DNA from: Leptospiraceae bacterium
GTDB taxonomy: Bacteria; Spirochaetota; Leptospiria; Leptospirales; Leptonemataceae
NCBI GenBank assembly: GCA_025059995.1
Contig: JANXCF010000003.1
Span: 124,001 to 188,000, forward strand
Length of the DNA stretch: 64,000 nucleotides
Reading direction: 5' to 3'
Of the stretch, positions 16,534-25,455 are shown in pieces; positions within the stretch are counted from its first letter, which is position 1, and each line of letters begins with the position of its first letter. Below the pieces are notes generated by a model, which was not told the origin of the DNA, searched no databases, and saw only the letters and a program-made list of their open reading frames with translations. A program made the position numbers and the translations under genes.

Positions 16534-17997
16534 TTAAAGTTTTAATTGCTTATCATTTTCAATCAAAATTTCTGCATGTTTTCTTTTTATCGCAAAAAGC
16601 CTTTGCATCGCATAAATTTGTAAATCTTTTCTTTGGTATTGGTTTTTAATGTATCGGATGATATTGTATAAAGAATTCTTAACAAAGAGTCCATCTTTTA
16701 ATATTTTTCTGATTTCTTGTTCATCTTGGATTCCATAAATTTCTTTATAGGCAGATAAAATCAACTTTGCGCTATCTGACTCTGAGTCCGAATAGGTAAT
16801 CAAAGCGTTTTGAATTTTCATTTGTGTTTCCTTTGCTTCTTCTCCTAAGAGAGATTTGAATTTTTCATTCAGAAATTTTCCATATGCTTCAGAATAAAAA
16901 ACTTTGTCTTTGGGAAGGGTTTCTTGTTTTTCTTTATTTATTTTTGTTTCTCTTTTTGTTGTTTTTGCTTCAAATCCTTTTCTTTTGTTGTTTTTTAGTG
17001 GTTCTTTTCGTTTTTCCTCTTTTTGTTTTAGTGGAATAACGGTTGCAATATTATCTTTTTTGGCTGTAGGTTCTTCTTGAGTTCCTTGGTTTTCTTCTTT
17101 CAATAAAGCTAAAATCCCAGCTTCCTGTATACTTTCATCAAGGTTGGGATTCAACGTTAGTTTTTCAAGAGTTTCTTTCAAATCTTTCTTTTGTTCTTGA
17201 TTCAGTTCTGGTATCACTGAGCTGATGTTCTGAATTATGATATTTTTCGTAGAATCAGGTGTTTCAGGATTTTGTAATACTTCTTGATAAATGTTATAAA
17301 CTTTTTCCGTTTCTCCTATTTTGGGTAATAAGCTAATAGCAATGTCACGATTGGGACTTTGGGGATCCGTAGAAGCATCAATCAAAACTTTCTTCGCTTC
17401 ATCTATCTGAAACTCAGATATGGCTAAAAATGACTCCTCAACATACTGTTGTTTTTCTATGGATTCAACTAATACTGGCAAACTTTCTTCGTATTTTGTT
17501 TTTTTAAACAAATCAATGATTTCTGGATCTAATTTTTCTATGCCTAAATAAATCAAATCCAAAAGAACTTCAGCTGCTTCTTCGTTTTGTTCATTAAGTA
17601 GTTTTTGTTTAATTTGTTGATTATACAAACTTGGATTTTTTGTTATTTCAGTTTTGATGAAATTTTTGGTTTCAGGATTTTCTACATCTGTTGCCAAGCT
17701 CTCAATAATACTACTTTGATAGACTTGATATGCAGGAGTTTTGTATAGATCTATTAAATATTCCCTAGCCTTGGGAGTATCATCAATTGTTTCTTCCAAA
17801 AACTGAATGTAACTTTCTTTTAGATTATCTGGGATTTTATTTTTGTCTTTATGTAGTGATTCCAATATGATTTCTTTTTGATTGATTTCTGTTGTTTCTT
17901 CGTATTTCTGATAGCTTTTGTCTAAATCTTCTTTTTGAACGGTTCTACACGAAATAATGATCAAAGAAAACAAAAAAAATATGACTATAATCCTCAT
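16534..17997 (-). CDS. Lipoprotein with HEAT-like helical repeats
   Basis: 487 residues. Signal peptide with lipobox 'LIIISC' (Cys at about 17). Residues 60-300 are a series of helical pairs with recurring 'VLLDLIYLG', 'LPVLVESIE' and 'AKKVLIDAS' phrases, consistent with HEAT-type repeats used for protein contacts. Residues about 305-360 are a Lys/Glu-rich linker. Residues 365-487 form another helical segment. No enzyme motif is visible. First gene of a two-gene lipoprotein operon. Confidence 0.7.
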   Translation of the reverse strand: MRIIVIFFLFSLIIISCRTVQKEDLDKSYQKYEETTEINQKEIILESLHKDKNKIPDNLKESYIQFLEETIDDTPKAREYLIDLYKTPAYQVYQSSIIESLATDVENPETKNFIKTEITKNPSLYNQQIKQKLLNEQNEEAAEVLLDLIYLGIEKLDPEIIDLFKKTKYEESLPVLVESIEKQQYVEESFLAISEFQIDEAKKVLIDASTDPQSPNRDIAISLLPKIGETEKVYNIYQEVLQNPETPDSTKNIIIQNISSVIPELNQEQKKDLKETLEKLTLNPNLDESIQEAGILALLKEENQGTQEEPTAKKDNIATVIPLKQKEEKRKEPLKNNKRKGFEAKTTKRETKINKEKQETLPKDKVFYSEAYGKFLNEKFKSLLGEEAKETQMKIQNALITYSDSESDSAKLILSAYKEIYGIQDEQEIRKILKDGLFVKNSLYNIIRYIKNQYQRKDLQIYAMQRLFAIKRKHAEILIENDKQLKL

Positions 17998-18090
17998 TAT
18001 ATTTTTTATCGGTTTTTGGCTATTTTTTTTATCAATTTATGAGAAAGAAAAAATTCTTTTCAATCCCAATCAAGCAAAAACTTTGTCTTA

Positions 18091-18381
18091 GTGATTAAAA
18101 GAATATTATTAATTTCAATACTTACCCTAACCTCATGCAATGATCCTTTGTATCAAAAGTGCGAAGATTTTTGCCAAACTGTTGAATCTTGTATTTTTTC
18201 TCAGAAACTACCACTCTCAGAAAAAGAAATCCAAAACCTTACGAAAAAGGTTCATTATCACTGCATTGATTCATGCATAATTTATCACACAGAAATTATT
18301 GAATGCTTCCAACAAAAAGAAACAGCCCGTCAATGCCAAAGTTTGATTGAATGTAGTCTTCCAATTTTTATTCATCAATGA
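18091..18381 (+). CDS. Small Cys-rich lipoprotein (Leptospira-type)
   Basis: 96 residues from a GTG start. Lipobox 'TLTSC' with Cys 16, followed by eight more cysteines, including C-x3-C-x5-C ('CEDFCQTVESC') and a C-terminal group of three. The pattern resembles small Cys-rich lipoproteins I associate with Leptospira and is shared by the protein at 50309-50641. The cysteines probably form disulfides outside the inner membrane. Function unknown. Its stop codon ends 1 bp before the glycosyltransferase ATG, so the two are coupled. Confidence 0.65.
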   Translation: MIKRILLISILTLTSCNDPLYQKCEDFCQTVESCIFSQKLPLSEKEIQNLTKKVHYHCIDSCIIYHTEIIECFQQKETARQCQSLIECSLPIFIHQ

Positions 18382-18382
18382 C

Positions 18383-20053
18383 ATGATGGAATTACAAAAA
18401 AAACATATTTGGTTTTTGCGTATTACCATTTTATTGTTTGTTATTTCCTATTTATTTTTTCTTCCACAAGATGTAATGGACATTGACTCAACCCAATACG
18501 CAGAGATTGCCCGAGAAATGATAGAAAACAAGAACTTCCTCTCCTTGAAAGACAATGGAAGAAAATACTTAGACAAACCCATCATGACGTTTTGGATCAT
18601 TAGTTTTTTCTACTCCCTTTTTGGGATTTCTAATTTTTCTTACCGCCTACCTGCAACTTTCATGCTGTTAATTTCCCTTTTTGGAATATACAAAATTACC
18701 AAACTTACTTATCAAGATAAACAAAAAGCATGGATTGCTACGCTCTTTTATGCATCCTCTCCTGCTGTTTTTTCGATGCTTACAAGTCCCATCATCGACA
18801 TTTACCTAACGACTTTTTTGATTTTAACTTTTTTGTTTTACTATTATGGAATTCATGAAGATCCAAAATACTTATATTTAATGTATCTATTTATTGGGAT
18901 TGGTTTTATAACCAAAGGTCCGATTTCATTGGTTATTCCCCTTCTTTCGATATTTGGAAATCACTTATTAAAGAAAGACTTTGAAACCCTAAAAAAAATA
19001 AAACTTTTTTCGGGATTTTTGATTGTTTTTCTTATTGTTGGATTTTGGTCCTTTCTTTTGTATTTGGACTTTGGAATTTATGGACCTTACTTTTTCTTGT
19101 ATTTACAATCTTTTGGAAGAATCACTAGCAAGTTCTATGATACCGGCTGGGATCCATTTTATTTTTACTACACGTTTTTATTTTCAATACTTCCCTTTGG
19201 ATTGTTTTTTGTTCTGATTACTTTTCAAAAATTAAAAGAAATTTATAAAAATTTTCAAATTTCCTACTTAGAAAATAAAAGATTTAATGAATTTTATGAC
19301 TTTTTATTTCAAAAAGACAGAGTATTGTATTTATGGTGTTTCTTGATTTTATTTTTATTGAGTTTTTCTAAGTTTCGTTTGCCACAATATGTGTTTTGGC
19401 TTGTGCCTCCTGCAAGTATTCTCTCTGCTCATTGGTTTGTAGAAAGCATTCATTCAAAGAAGCACCATTCATTTTGGGTGGTTCCATTTTTCTTGATTGT
19501 GTTTCTTGTTTATTTTCGTTTTTTTAGTGAGATTGAATTTCATATAGTTTTTTCTATTTTTCTTCTAATTTCAATAGTAATTTTAATTTATTTTCATCAA
19601 GTTTATTCTCTTGGAATACGTTTTACTTTTATTACGGTTCTTTTGGTTTATGTTTACGGGATAACTTCGATTTATCCTTTTCTTGTAGAGTATCAACCTG
19701 CAAGTAAGATGGCAAAACTTATCCCACCAAAAAAGGACTCAAAAGAGATTCTTTTTACCTATGGGATTCCTTATTCCCACAGATCCTATGCTTTCTACAC
19801 ACAAAGACTCACAAGAGCTCTTGAGATTAAAAAAGAGTTATTTTACCAACACCTTCAAAACTATCAGGAAGCTTATATTGTTGTTCATTATCAATTATAC
19901 GAAGTTTTCAAAAATGATTTCAAAGATGTAGAGCTCCATGAACTCGGTAAATTTCCTTTTTATAAGGTCTCACGTCCTACTTGGGATTTTTTTGAACCAA
20001 AAAAGCGAGAATCCAAACTACAGTATGTTTATCTCATCAAAGCCATAAAATAG
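18383..20053 (+). CDS. ArnT/PMT-like membrane glycosyltransferase (GT83 type)
   Basis: About 556 residues with some ten or more membrane segments. The first periplasmic loop has 'MDIDSTQYAEIAREM', the acidic motif where family members bind the polyprenyl-phosphate sugar. 'KYLDKPIMTFW' is also typical. These enzymes transfer a sugar from a lipid carrier onto lipid A or protein on the outer face of the inner membrane. I chose ATG 18383 because it lies just after the stop of the upstream lipoprotein gene; an upstream TTG (18347) would add 12 poor residues. Substrate unknown. Confidence 0.85.
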   Translation: MMELQKKHIWFLRITILLFVISYLFFLPQDVMDIDSTQYAEIAREMIENKNFLSLKDNGRKYLDKPIMTFWIISFFYSLFGISNFSYRLPATFMLLISLFGIYKITKLTYQDKQKAWIATLFYASSPAVFSMLTSPIIDIYLTTFLILTFLFYYYGIHEDPKYLYLMYLFIGIGFITKGPISLVIPLLSIFGNHLLKKDFETLKKIKLFSGFLIVFLIVGFWSFLLYLDFGIYGPYFFLYLQSFGRITSKFYDTGWDPFYFYYTFLFSILPFGLFFVLITFQKLKEIYKNFQISYLENKRFNEFYDFLFQKDRVLYLWCFLILFLLSFSKFRLPQYVFWLVPPASILSAHWFVESIHSKKHHSFWVVPFFLIVFLVYFRFFSEIEFHIVFSIFLLISIVILIYFHQVYSLGIRFTFITVLLVYVYGITSIYPFLVEYQPASKMAKLIPPKKDSKEILFTYGIPYSHRSYAFYTQRLTRALEIKKELFYQHLQNYQEAYIVVHYQLYEVFKNDFKDVELHELGKFPFYKVSRPTWDFFEPKKRESKLQYVYLIKAIK

Positions 20054-20106
20054 AAACGATTTTAAAGGGAATGACATAGTCAGGCTTTACCAAGATTTGG
20101 TATTAT

Positions 20107-21072
20107 ATGAGAATTCTTTCGGGTATTCAACCAAGTGGTAGACCTCACATTGGAAATTATTTTTCTATGATGAAGCGAATGGTGGAATACCAAAAGGATC
20201 ATGAGCTATTTGCCTTCATTGCAAGTTATCATGCCATGACAACGGTCCAAAAGGCTGAAGAACTCAGAGAAGGAATTATCAACATCGTTATAGATTTCTT
20301 AGCAATTGGAATGGATCCAAATAAAAGCACATTTTGGGTTCAAAGTGATGTTCCCCAAGTAACTGAACTTTGTTGGATTTTATCAAATTTCATCACCGTA
20401 AACCAACTGGAATTAGCCCACTCTTATAAAGATAAAATAGCTCAAGGTATCAAACCCAATGCCGGATTGTTTTTTTATCCTGTTTTGATGGCAGCGGATA
20501 TTTTAGCCTTCAAAACCGAAAAAGTTCCTGTTGGAAAGGATCAAAAACAACATTTGGAATTCACAAGAGACATAGCCGAAAGGTTTAATCGCAATTATGG
20601 AGAAATCCTATGTATTCCTGAACCTGATATCAACGAAGAAGTAGCTGTAATCCCGGGAGTAGACGGAAGAAAAATGAGTAAAAGCTACAAAAACGCCATT
20701 TACTTTTTTGATGATGAGAAGAATATAAAAAAACAAGTCTTTTCAATTGTCACTGACTCAAAAGGAATCAATGAACCTAAAGATCCTGATACTTCGGTTT
20801 TATATCAAATATATAGTTTGTTTCTCAACGAAGAAGAAAAGAAAGTCCTTCGAGATCGCTTTCTAACTCCTGGAACTGGCTACGGACAACTCAAACAAGA
20901 ACTTTTCGAAAAGATCATGGATTATTTCGCCGATGCTCGAAAAAAAAGAGAAGATTTAGAAAAAAGACCCAATGATATACGTGATATTCTCAAAGAAGGA
21001 GCCACGAAAGCTCGAGCCATTGCCGAAGAAGTTCTACAAGAAATACGAGAAAAGACAGGATTACGTTATTAA
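20107..21072 (+). CDS. trpS: Tryptophanyl-tRNA synthetase
   Basis: 321 residues, the normal bacterial length. Class I signature HIGH appears as 'PHIGNY' (residues 14-19) and KMSKS as 'GRKMSKSYKN' near 195. 'SGIQPSGRPHIGNY' is diagnostic for TrpRS. The 3' end overlaps the convergent gpmI by 4 bp. The 53-bp gap after the glycosyltransferase shows no clear terminator. Confidence 0.97.
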   Translation: MRILSGIQPSGRPHIGNYFSMMKRMVEYQKDHELFAFIASYHAMTTVQKAEELREGIINIVIDFLAIGMDPNKSTFWVQSDVPQVTELCWILSNFITVNQLELAHSYKDKIAQGIKPNAGLFFYPVLMAADILAFKTEKVPVGKDQKQHLEFTRDIAERFNRNYGEILCIPEPDINEEVAVIPGVDGRKMSKSYKNAIYFFDDEKNIKKQVFSIVTDSKGINEPKDPDTSVLYQIYSLFLNEEEKKVLRDRFLTPGTGYGQLKQELFEKIMDYFADARKKREDLEKRPNDIRDILKEGATKARAIAEEVLQEIREKTGLRY

Positions 21073-22766
21073 AGAGATTTCCAACGAACAACAGGTGGTA
21101 AGTAAAATTCAGGAGGTTCAAAGCCAAGTAAAACCAATAAAGTGCTCGCTATATTTCCCAAACCATATTCTCCATTGATGGGATTGAGTTCTAATTCGTC
21201 CAAATAGGGGCTTATAATCACAAATGGGACCGGATTCAATGTATGGCTGGTTTTCGTAGCATATTTTCCATTTTTTTGCTTGAGGGGTTGACCTGTTTTT
21301 TTATCTACTTCAATCATTTGTTCGCAATTCCCATGATCAGCGATAACAATCATGGTTCCCTTTAGTTCGGTGATCACATCATAAAGTCGTTTAACCTGTT
21401 CATTTAAAGTTTCCACAGCTCTGATGGCGGCTTCTAAAACACCTGTATGCCCCACCATATCACCATTCGCATAGTTTACTCTTAAAAATTGATATTTTTT
21501 ACTTCTTAGTGCCTCGATAAGAGTATCGGTGATTTCTTTTGCTTTCATCTCGGGTTTTTCTTGAAAGGGAACTCTATCTGATGGAATTTCCACCCAATCT
21601 TCTAGTTCTTCGTTAAATTTTAATGAGTTGTTTCCATTCCAAAAGTAGGTAACATGACCAAACTTCTGGGTCTCTGATATGGCATATTGATAAATCCCCA
21701 TGTGAGCTAAGTATTCTGACACTGTTTTGTCTATTGCTGGTGGAGGAACTAAATATTTTTTAGGAATCTTTAAATCTCCATCATATTCCATCATGCCGGC
21801 AAAATGAACCTTCACTTCTGGATCACGGACAAACTTATCGAAATTCTCCTCTGTGAAGGCACGACTGATCTCAATGGCACGGTCACCTCGAAAATTATAA
21901 AAAATCACCACATCTTGATCTCGAATTGGTCCAACTGGTTTTTGGTTTTGATCCACAATCACAAATGGGGGAAGATCCTGATCAATTTTATCGGGATAAA
22001 CTTTTCGAAAAGTTTGGATGGCATCCAGGGAACTTGTAAATTTCCATTCTGCTTCTCCTTTCACATGCGTTTTCCAACCCAATTCTACCATTTTCCAGTT
22101 GGCTTCGTAGCGATCCATGGTAATCACCATCCTACCTCCTCCAGAAGCTACCCGATAGTGTTCTCCTGTTGGGTCTAATTCTTTGAGGAATTTTTCTAAT
22201 TTTTCTAAATAAATTTCTGCGCTCTTCTCTGGCACATCCCTTCCATCTAACAAGGCATGGACCCGAACTTCTTTTACCCCTAATTCTTTACACTTACGGA
22301 TCATGGCAAATAAGTGATTGATGTGACTATGGACATTTCCATCAGAAAGAAGTCCGATAAAATGAACAGTGCTTCCTTTCATTCCATAACCGGGTTGTTC
22401 GTTTGTTCCAATGTATTCTTTCCAAACCTCACTTTGAAATAACCTTCCTGTTTCTATAGCTTGATTGACTAAACTTGCACCTTGAGCAAAGATTCTTCCA
22501 GCTCCTAAGGCGTTATGACCAACTTCTGAATTTCCCATGTCATCATCTGATGGCATTCCAACAGCAGTTCCATGAGCTTTTAAAGTTGTGAAAATTCGCT
22601 TAGGTTCCACCCCAGGCTGAAATAACATCTTCAAAAAATCAGCTTTTGCTAAATCTAAAGCATTCCCAGGATAACCTTCCTTGATGCCTTTATAAAGACC
22701 CACTCCATCGAGAATAACAAGAAGTAATGGTTCTTGAATTTTCTTTGACAGGCGATTTAGCTTCAT
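21069..22766 (-). CDS. gpmI: 2,3-bisphosphoglycerate-independent phosphoglycerate mutase
   Basis: 565 residues, slightly longer than the usual 510-550. Interconverts 3- and 2-phosphoglycerate in glycolysis with two metal ions. Seen: 'LLVILDGVG' with metal ligand D20; the phosphoserine nucleophile S80 in 'MGNSEVGHNALGAGR'; 'HALLDGRDVPEKSA'; 'YNFRGDRAIEISRAF'; 'VIADHGNCE'; and 'TSHTLNPVPF'. All are characteristic of GpmI. Confidence 0.97.
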   Translation of the reverse strand: MKLNRLSKKIQEPLLLVILDGVGLYKGIKEGYPGNALDLAKADFLKMLFQPGVEPKRIFTTLKAHGTAVGMPSDDDMGNSEVGHNALGAGRIFAQGASLVNQAIETGRLFQSEVWKEYIGTNEQPGYGMKGSTVHFIGLLSDGNVHSHINHLFAMIRKCKELGVKEVRVHALLDGRDVPEKSAEIYLEKLEKFLKELDPTGEHYRVASGGGRMVITMDRYEANWKMVELGWKTHVKGEAEWKFTSSLDAIQTFRKVYPDKIDQDLPPFVIVDQNQKPVGPIRDQDVVIFYNFRGDRAIEISRAFTEENFDKFVRDPEVKVHFAGMMEYDGDLKIPKKYLVPPPAIDKTVSEYLAHMGIYQYAISETQKFGHVTYFWNGNNSLKFNEELEDWVEIPSDRVPFQEKPEMKAKEITDTLIEALRSKKYQFLRVNYANGDMVGHTGVLEAAIRAVETLNEQVKRLYDVITELKGTMIVIADHGNCEQMIEVDKKTGQPLKQKNGKYATKTSHTLNPVPFVIISPYLDELELNPINGEYGLGNIASTLLVLLGFEPPEFYLPPVVRWKSL

Positions 22767-22797
22767 TATAGATATTAAACAAAGAAATAGGTTTTCT

Positions 22798-23640
22798 TCA
22801 AGTAATTTCTTTTGATTTGATTTCTTTTTGTAGATTGAGGAGTTTTTGGTAATTTTTTTCTAAAACTTCTTCACATTTTTTATAAGTTTCATAACGAATG
22901 ATGATGTGATTTAAAACCTCTCCACCCAAAAAAACAAGATTTTTGGTCAAAAGAGAATAATTTTTCAAAAGCCTTTCAAAAGAAATACGAAATAAAAAAG
23001 ACAAATTTTGTGTTAGAAAGATTTTTAGGATTTCTTTCCAATTTTTGGGTTGGTATTGTTCTTTGATTCGATAAAGTTCCAGCATCAAAGGAAAACCAGG
23101 AACGAAACGACTCAAAAAAACCCCAATTTTACTACTCAAAAGAGATGAAAAAACATCTTGGTTTGTGAAGCTTTTTTTTTGGTTTGAGATAATCTGATAA
23201 AATCTTTTTTGGAACTCTTCTTTGTGTAAATAACTTTCATACAAGAGAACATTCAAGAACTCTTTGTGAACATCGAGGAACTCCTGCCTTTTTTGTTCAT
23301 TGCTTAGACCGTCATAGTCCAACACAATAAATGTAAGTCTGTCATTCAGAAAAATGGGCTTTATTTTTTGTTTTTCTTCTAACAATTGATTTCTGTTTTT
23401 ATATCGATTACAAAAAATTATCCAATTTTTTAAGTAGTATTCTTCGATTTCTTTTCTCGATATATCTGGGTTGAATTTTTTTATTAGGTTTACTTTTCTA
23501 AAAGCAACATAGAAGGGAAAGTAATTTACAATTAAAGATTTTTTGTAAATTTCATATAATTTTGGTTTTAAAACATCGTATCTTTTCCTCCAAAAACGAT
23601 TCCTTATCCCCAAAAGAGATTTGAGTGAAAGTAAATTCAT
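22798..23640 (-). CDS. Unknown basic helical protein
   Basis: 280 residues, no signal peptide or clear membrane segment, rich in Lys, Leu, Phe and Tyr. Mostly helical, with a Lys/Glu-rich coiled end (about 245-280). One more hydrophobic region near 180-195 contains 'FLSRFVPGFPLMLELY'. No family recognised. It starts 3 bp after the upstream membrane-anchored coiled-coil gene, in a minus-strand run with argB. Confidence 0.55.
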   Translation of the reverse strand: MNLLSLKSLLGIRNRFWRKRYDVLKPKLYEIYKKSLIVNYFPFYVAFRKVNLIKKFNPDISRKEIEEYYLKNWIIFCNRYKNRNQLLEEKQKIKPIFLNDRLTFIVLDYDGLSNEQKRQEFLDVHKEFLNVLLYESYLHKEEFQKRFYQIISNQKKSFTNQDVFSSLLSSKIGVFLSRFVPGFPLMLELYRIKEQYQPKNWKEILKIFLTQNLSFLFRISFERLLKNYSLLTKNLVFLGGEVLNHIIIRYETYKKCEEVLEKNYQKLLNLQKEIKSKEIT

Positions 23641-23643
23641 AAC

Positions 23644-24006
23644 TTACTTCAAAAAATTTAAAATCAAAAGAAGGAAATTCAACATTGTAATAAAAACCAT
23701 GATAAGAATCAATCTTCGACTCGGGTTTTTTGATTCTTTTTGAGGGATATTCGAGATGATTTTTTTTTCTAATTCTTGAATTTCTTTCTTCAAAGCCAAT
23801 AGTTTTTTGTTATATTCTTCTTGGTTTTTATACAAATAGAGTAAAATCTCTCCATAAACTTCTGAATATTCTATCAATCGTTCTTCTAAGTTTTTTCCTG
23901 TAAGGCTATGGGAGAACTTTTGCAAGGATTCTGAGATAGCTTTAAGAAAATCACGTTCTTCTGGATTGTTTTTGATTTCCATGGGTTTGAGGTTATAATT
24001 CCTCAT
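23644..24006 (-). CDS. Small coiled-coil protein with C-terminal membrane anchor
   Basis: 120 residues. Residues 20-90 are helical and charged, with a coiled-coil pattern around 'KKLLALKKEIQELEKKI'. The last 22 residues are a membrane helix preceded by 'SRRL', so the protein is probably tail-anchored with its N-terminus in the cytoplasm. No family recognised. Its start overlaps the end of argB by 14 bp, implying translational coupling. Confidence 0.6.
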   Translation of the reverse strand: MRNYNLKPMEIKNNPEERDFLKAISESLQKFSHSLTGKNLEERLIEYSEVYGEILLYLYKNQEEYNKKLLALKKEIQELEKKIISNIPQKESKNPSRRLILIMVFITMLNFLLLILNFLK

Positions 24007-24910
24007 CAGCGTCGTAGGAAATCATGGTGCCAATTCCTTGGTAAGAAAATAATTCCAACAAAAGTGAATGAAGGATTCTGCCATCAATGATATGGGCACG
24101 CCTTACTCCTTTTTCCAAGGCATCCAAACAACATTGAACCTTGGGTATCATACCACCCGTGATGACCTGCTTTTGGATGAGTTCGTGGATCTGATGAGGA
24201 TGCAAGCGATTAAGGACTTGTTGTTGATGCATGACTCCTGGCGTATCAGTCAATAAAATCAACTTTTCTGCTTTGAGGGAACTTGCAATCGCACTTGCCA
24301 TAAAATCAGCATTTATATTGAGACTTTTTCCTTCTTCATCTGGGCTCACAGGAGCTATCACAGGAATATATCCATTAAATATTAAATCCAAAAGAATTTT
24401 TGGATCTACTTTCTCTATGCTTCCTACTCTTCCCAATGAGATTTCTCTCATTGTCCCATCAATTTGTTTGTAAATCTTAGTAATTCTCGCTACTGCTAAA
24501 TTAGCATCTCTTCCTGAAATTCCGATGGATTTTCCTCCATGTTTTTGGATCAAAGAAACAATTTCTTTGTTTATGTAGCCCGAAAGAACCATCTCCACAA
24601 TTTCCATGACTTCATCACTTGTGACTCTTTGACCATCTACAAACTCAATGGGTAAATTAAGTTTTTGCAAAAGCTCATTGATTTTGGGACCACCACCATG
24701 CACAATCACGGGATGAATACCAACAAACTTTAAAAGCACTACATCCCTTGCAAAAGAATCCCGTAGTTGTGGATCCTTCATGGCAGCTCCGCCATACTTG
24801 ATGACTATAATTTTTTGATGAAACTTTTGGATATAGGGTAAAGCTTCTAATAGTATCTCAGCCCTTATACTTTCAGGTATATGTTCTTTTACTTCCATAG
24901 CTTTATGCAT
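23993..24910 (-). CDS. argB: Acetylglutamate kinase
   Basis: About 305 residues from the ATG at 24910; phosphorylates N-acetylglutamate in arginine synthesis. The amino-acid kinase fold is clear: 'IIVIKYGGAAM' (Lys for phosphate), 'VIVHGGGPKINELL', 'FVDGQRVTSDEVMEIVEMVL', 'NINADFMASAIA' and 'GGMIPKVQCCLDAL'. The frame is open 26 codons further upstream, but that extension would run deep into the neighbouring gene and looks unlike the family. A second ATG at 24898 is equally possible. No other arginine gene is nearby. Confidence 0.95.
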   Translation of the reverse strand: MHKAMEVKEHIPESIRAEILLEALPYIQKFHQKIIVIKYGGAAMKDPQLRDSFARDVVLLKFVGIHPVIVHGGGPKINELLQKLNLPIEFVDGQRVTSDEVMEIVEMVLSGYINKEIVSLIQKHGGKSIGISGRDANLAVARITKIYKQIDGTMREISLGRVGSIEKVDPKILLDLIFNGYIPVIAPVSPDEEGKSLNINADFMASAIASSLKAEKLILLTDTPGVMHQQQVLNRLHPHQIHELIQKQVITGGMIPKVQCCLDALEKGVRRAHIIDGRILHSLLLELFSYQGIGTMISYDADEEL

Positions 24911-25412
24911 TTTGAGTTTTGAACATTTCGATGAAGTGATTGATGGATTCTTGATCTTTTTTGAGGGAGTTGGTATAAATTTCTGCAATTGCAGCTTCTA
25001 TTGCTGCGCCGAGAAGAAAAACTTTCGAAGTAATTTGGATTCGATACTTTCTTTTGGAATGGTTTTCATCTTTTTTTTCGTAAATTGATTCTCCTTCAAT
25101 TAAAAACAAATGATCTAAATTCCCAAAAGGAACCACTTTGAATTTATGAACATTCGTTTCAAAATCAAATTCTGATTCTTCTACAAGAGTATCAGCTCCC
25201 TTGGGTAAGACTTGAACTAACACAGAAGGCAAATTTGTCCCTATCGAAATATGCCGAACCTGAAAGAGTTTATGGTTATCTTTTTCTTCTTTTATGATTT
25301 TTACATTTTTTAATTCAGGGAATTTATCCAAATGATCATACCTTTCCTGTCTTGCCTTTAATAAGAGCTCCAAAGGTACAGGGAATTCTTGTTCAATTTC
25401 TACTAACTTCAT
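24903..25412 (-). CDS. Possible START-like (SRPBCC) domain protein
   Basis: 169 residues. The opening 'FPVPLELLLKARQERYDHLDKFPELKNVKI' region and the later alternating strands, ending in a long helix ('GAAIEAAIAEIYTNSLKKD'), fit a helix-grip START/SRPBCC fold of the kind seen in DUF2505 and PRELI-like proteins. Such domains hold a lipid or other hydrophobic ligand in a cavity. The match is by overall pattern and not by catalytic motif, so the fold is moderately likely and the ligand unknown. Overlaps the argB start by 8 bp. Confidence 0.5.
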   Translation of the reverse strand: MKLVEIEQEFPVPLELLLKARQERYDHLDKFPELKNVKIIKEEKDNHKLFQVRHISIGTNLPSVLVQVLPKGADTLVEESEFDFETNVHKFKVVPFGNLDHLFLIEGESIYEKKDENHSKRKYRIQITSKVFLLGAAIEAAIAEIYTNSLKKDQESINHFIEMFKTQNA

Positions 25413-25455
25413 TGTTCTTCTATGTTTTTTTTTGGATGGGCTTGTCTACAAAAAT

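Noticed and set aside
21804..22178. Plus-strand 124-residue frame inside gpmI
   Set aside because: Long only because of codon bias on the opposite strand; protein is His/Phe/Ile-rich without a fold signal.
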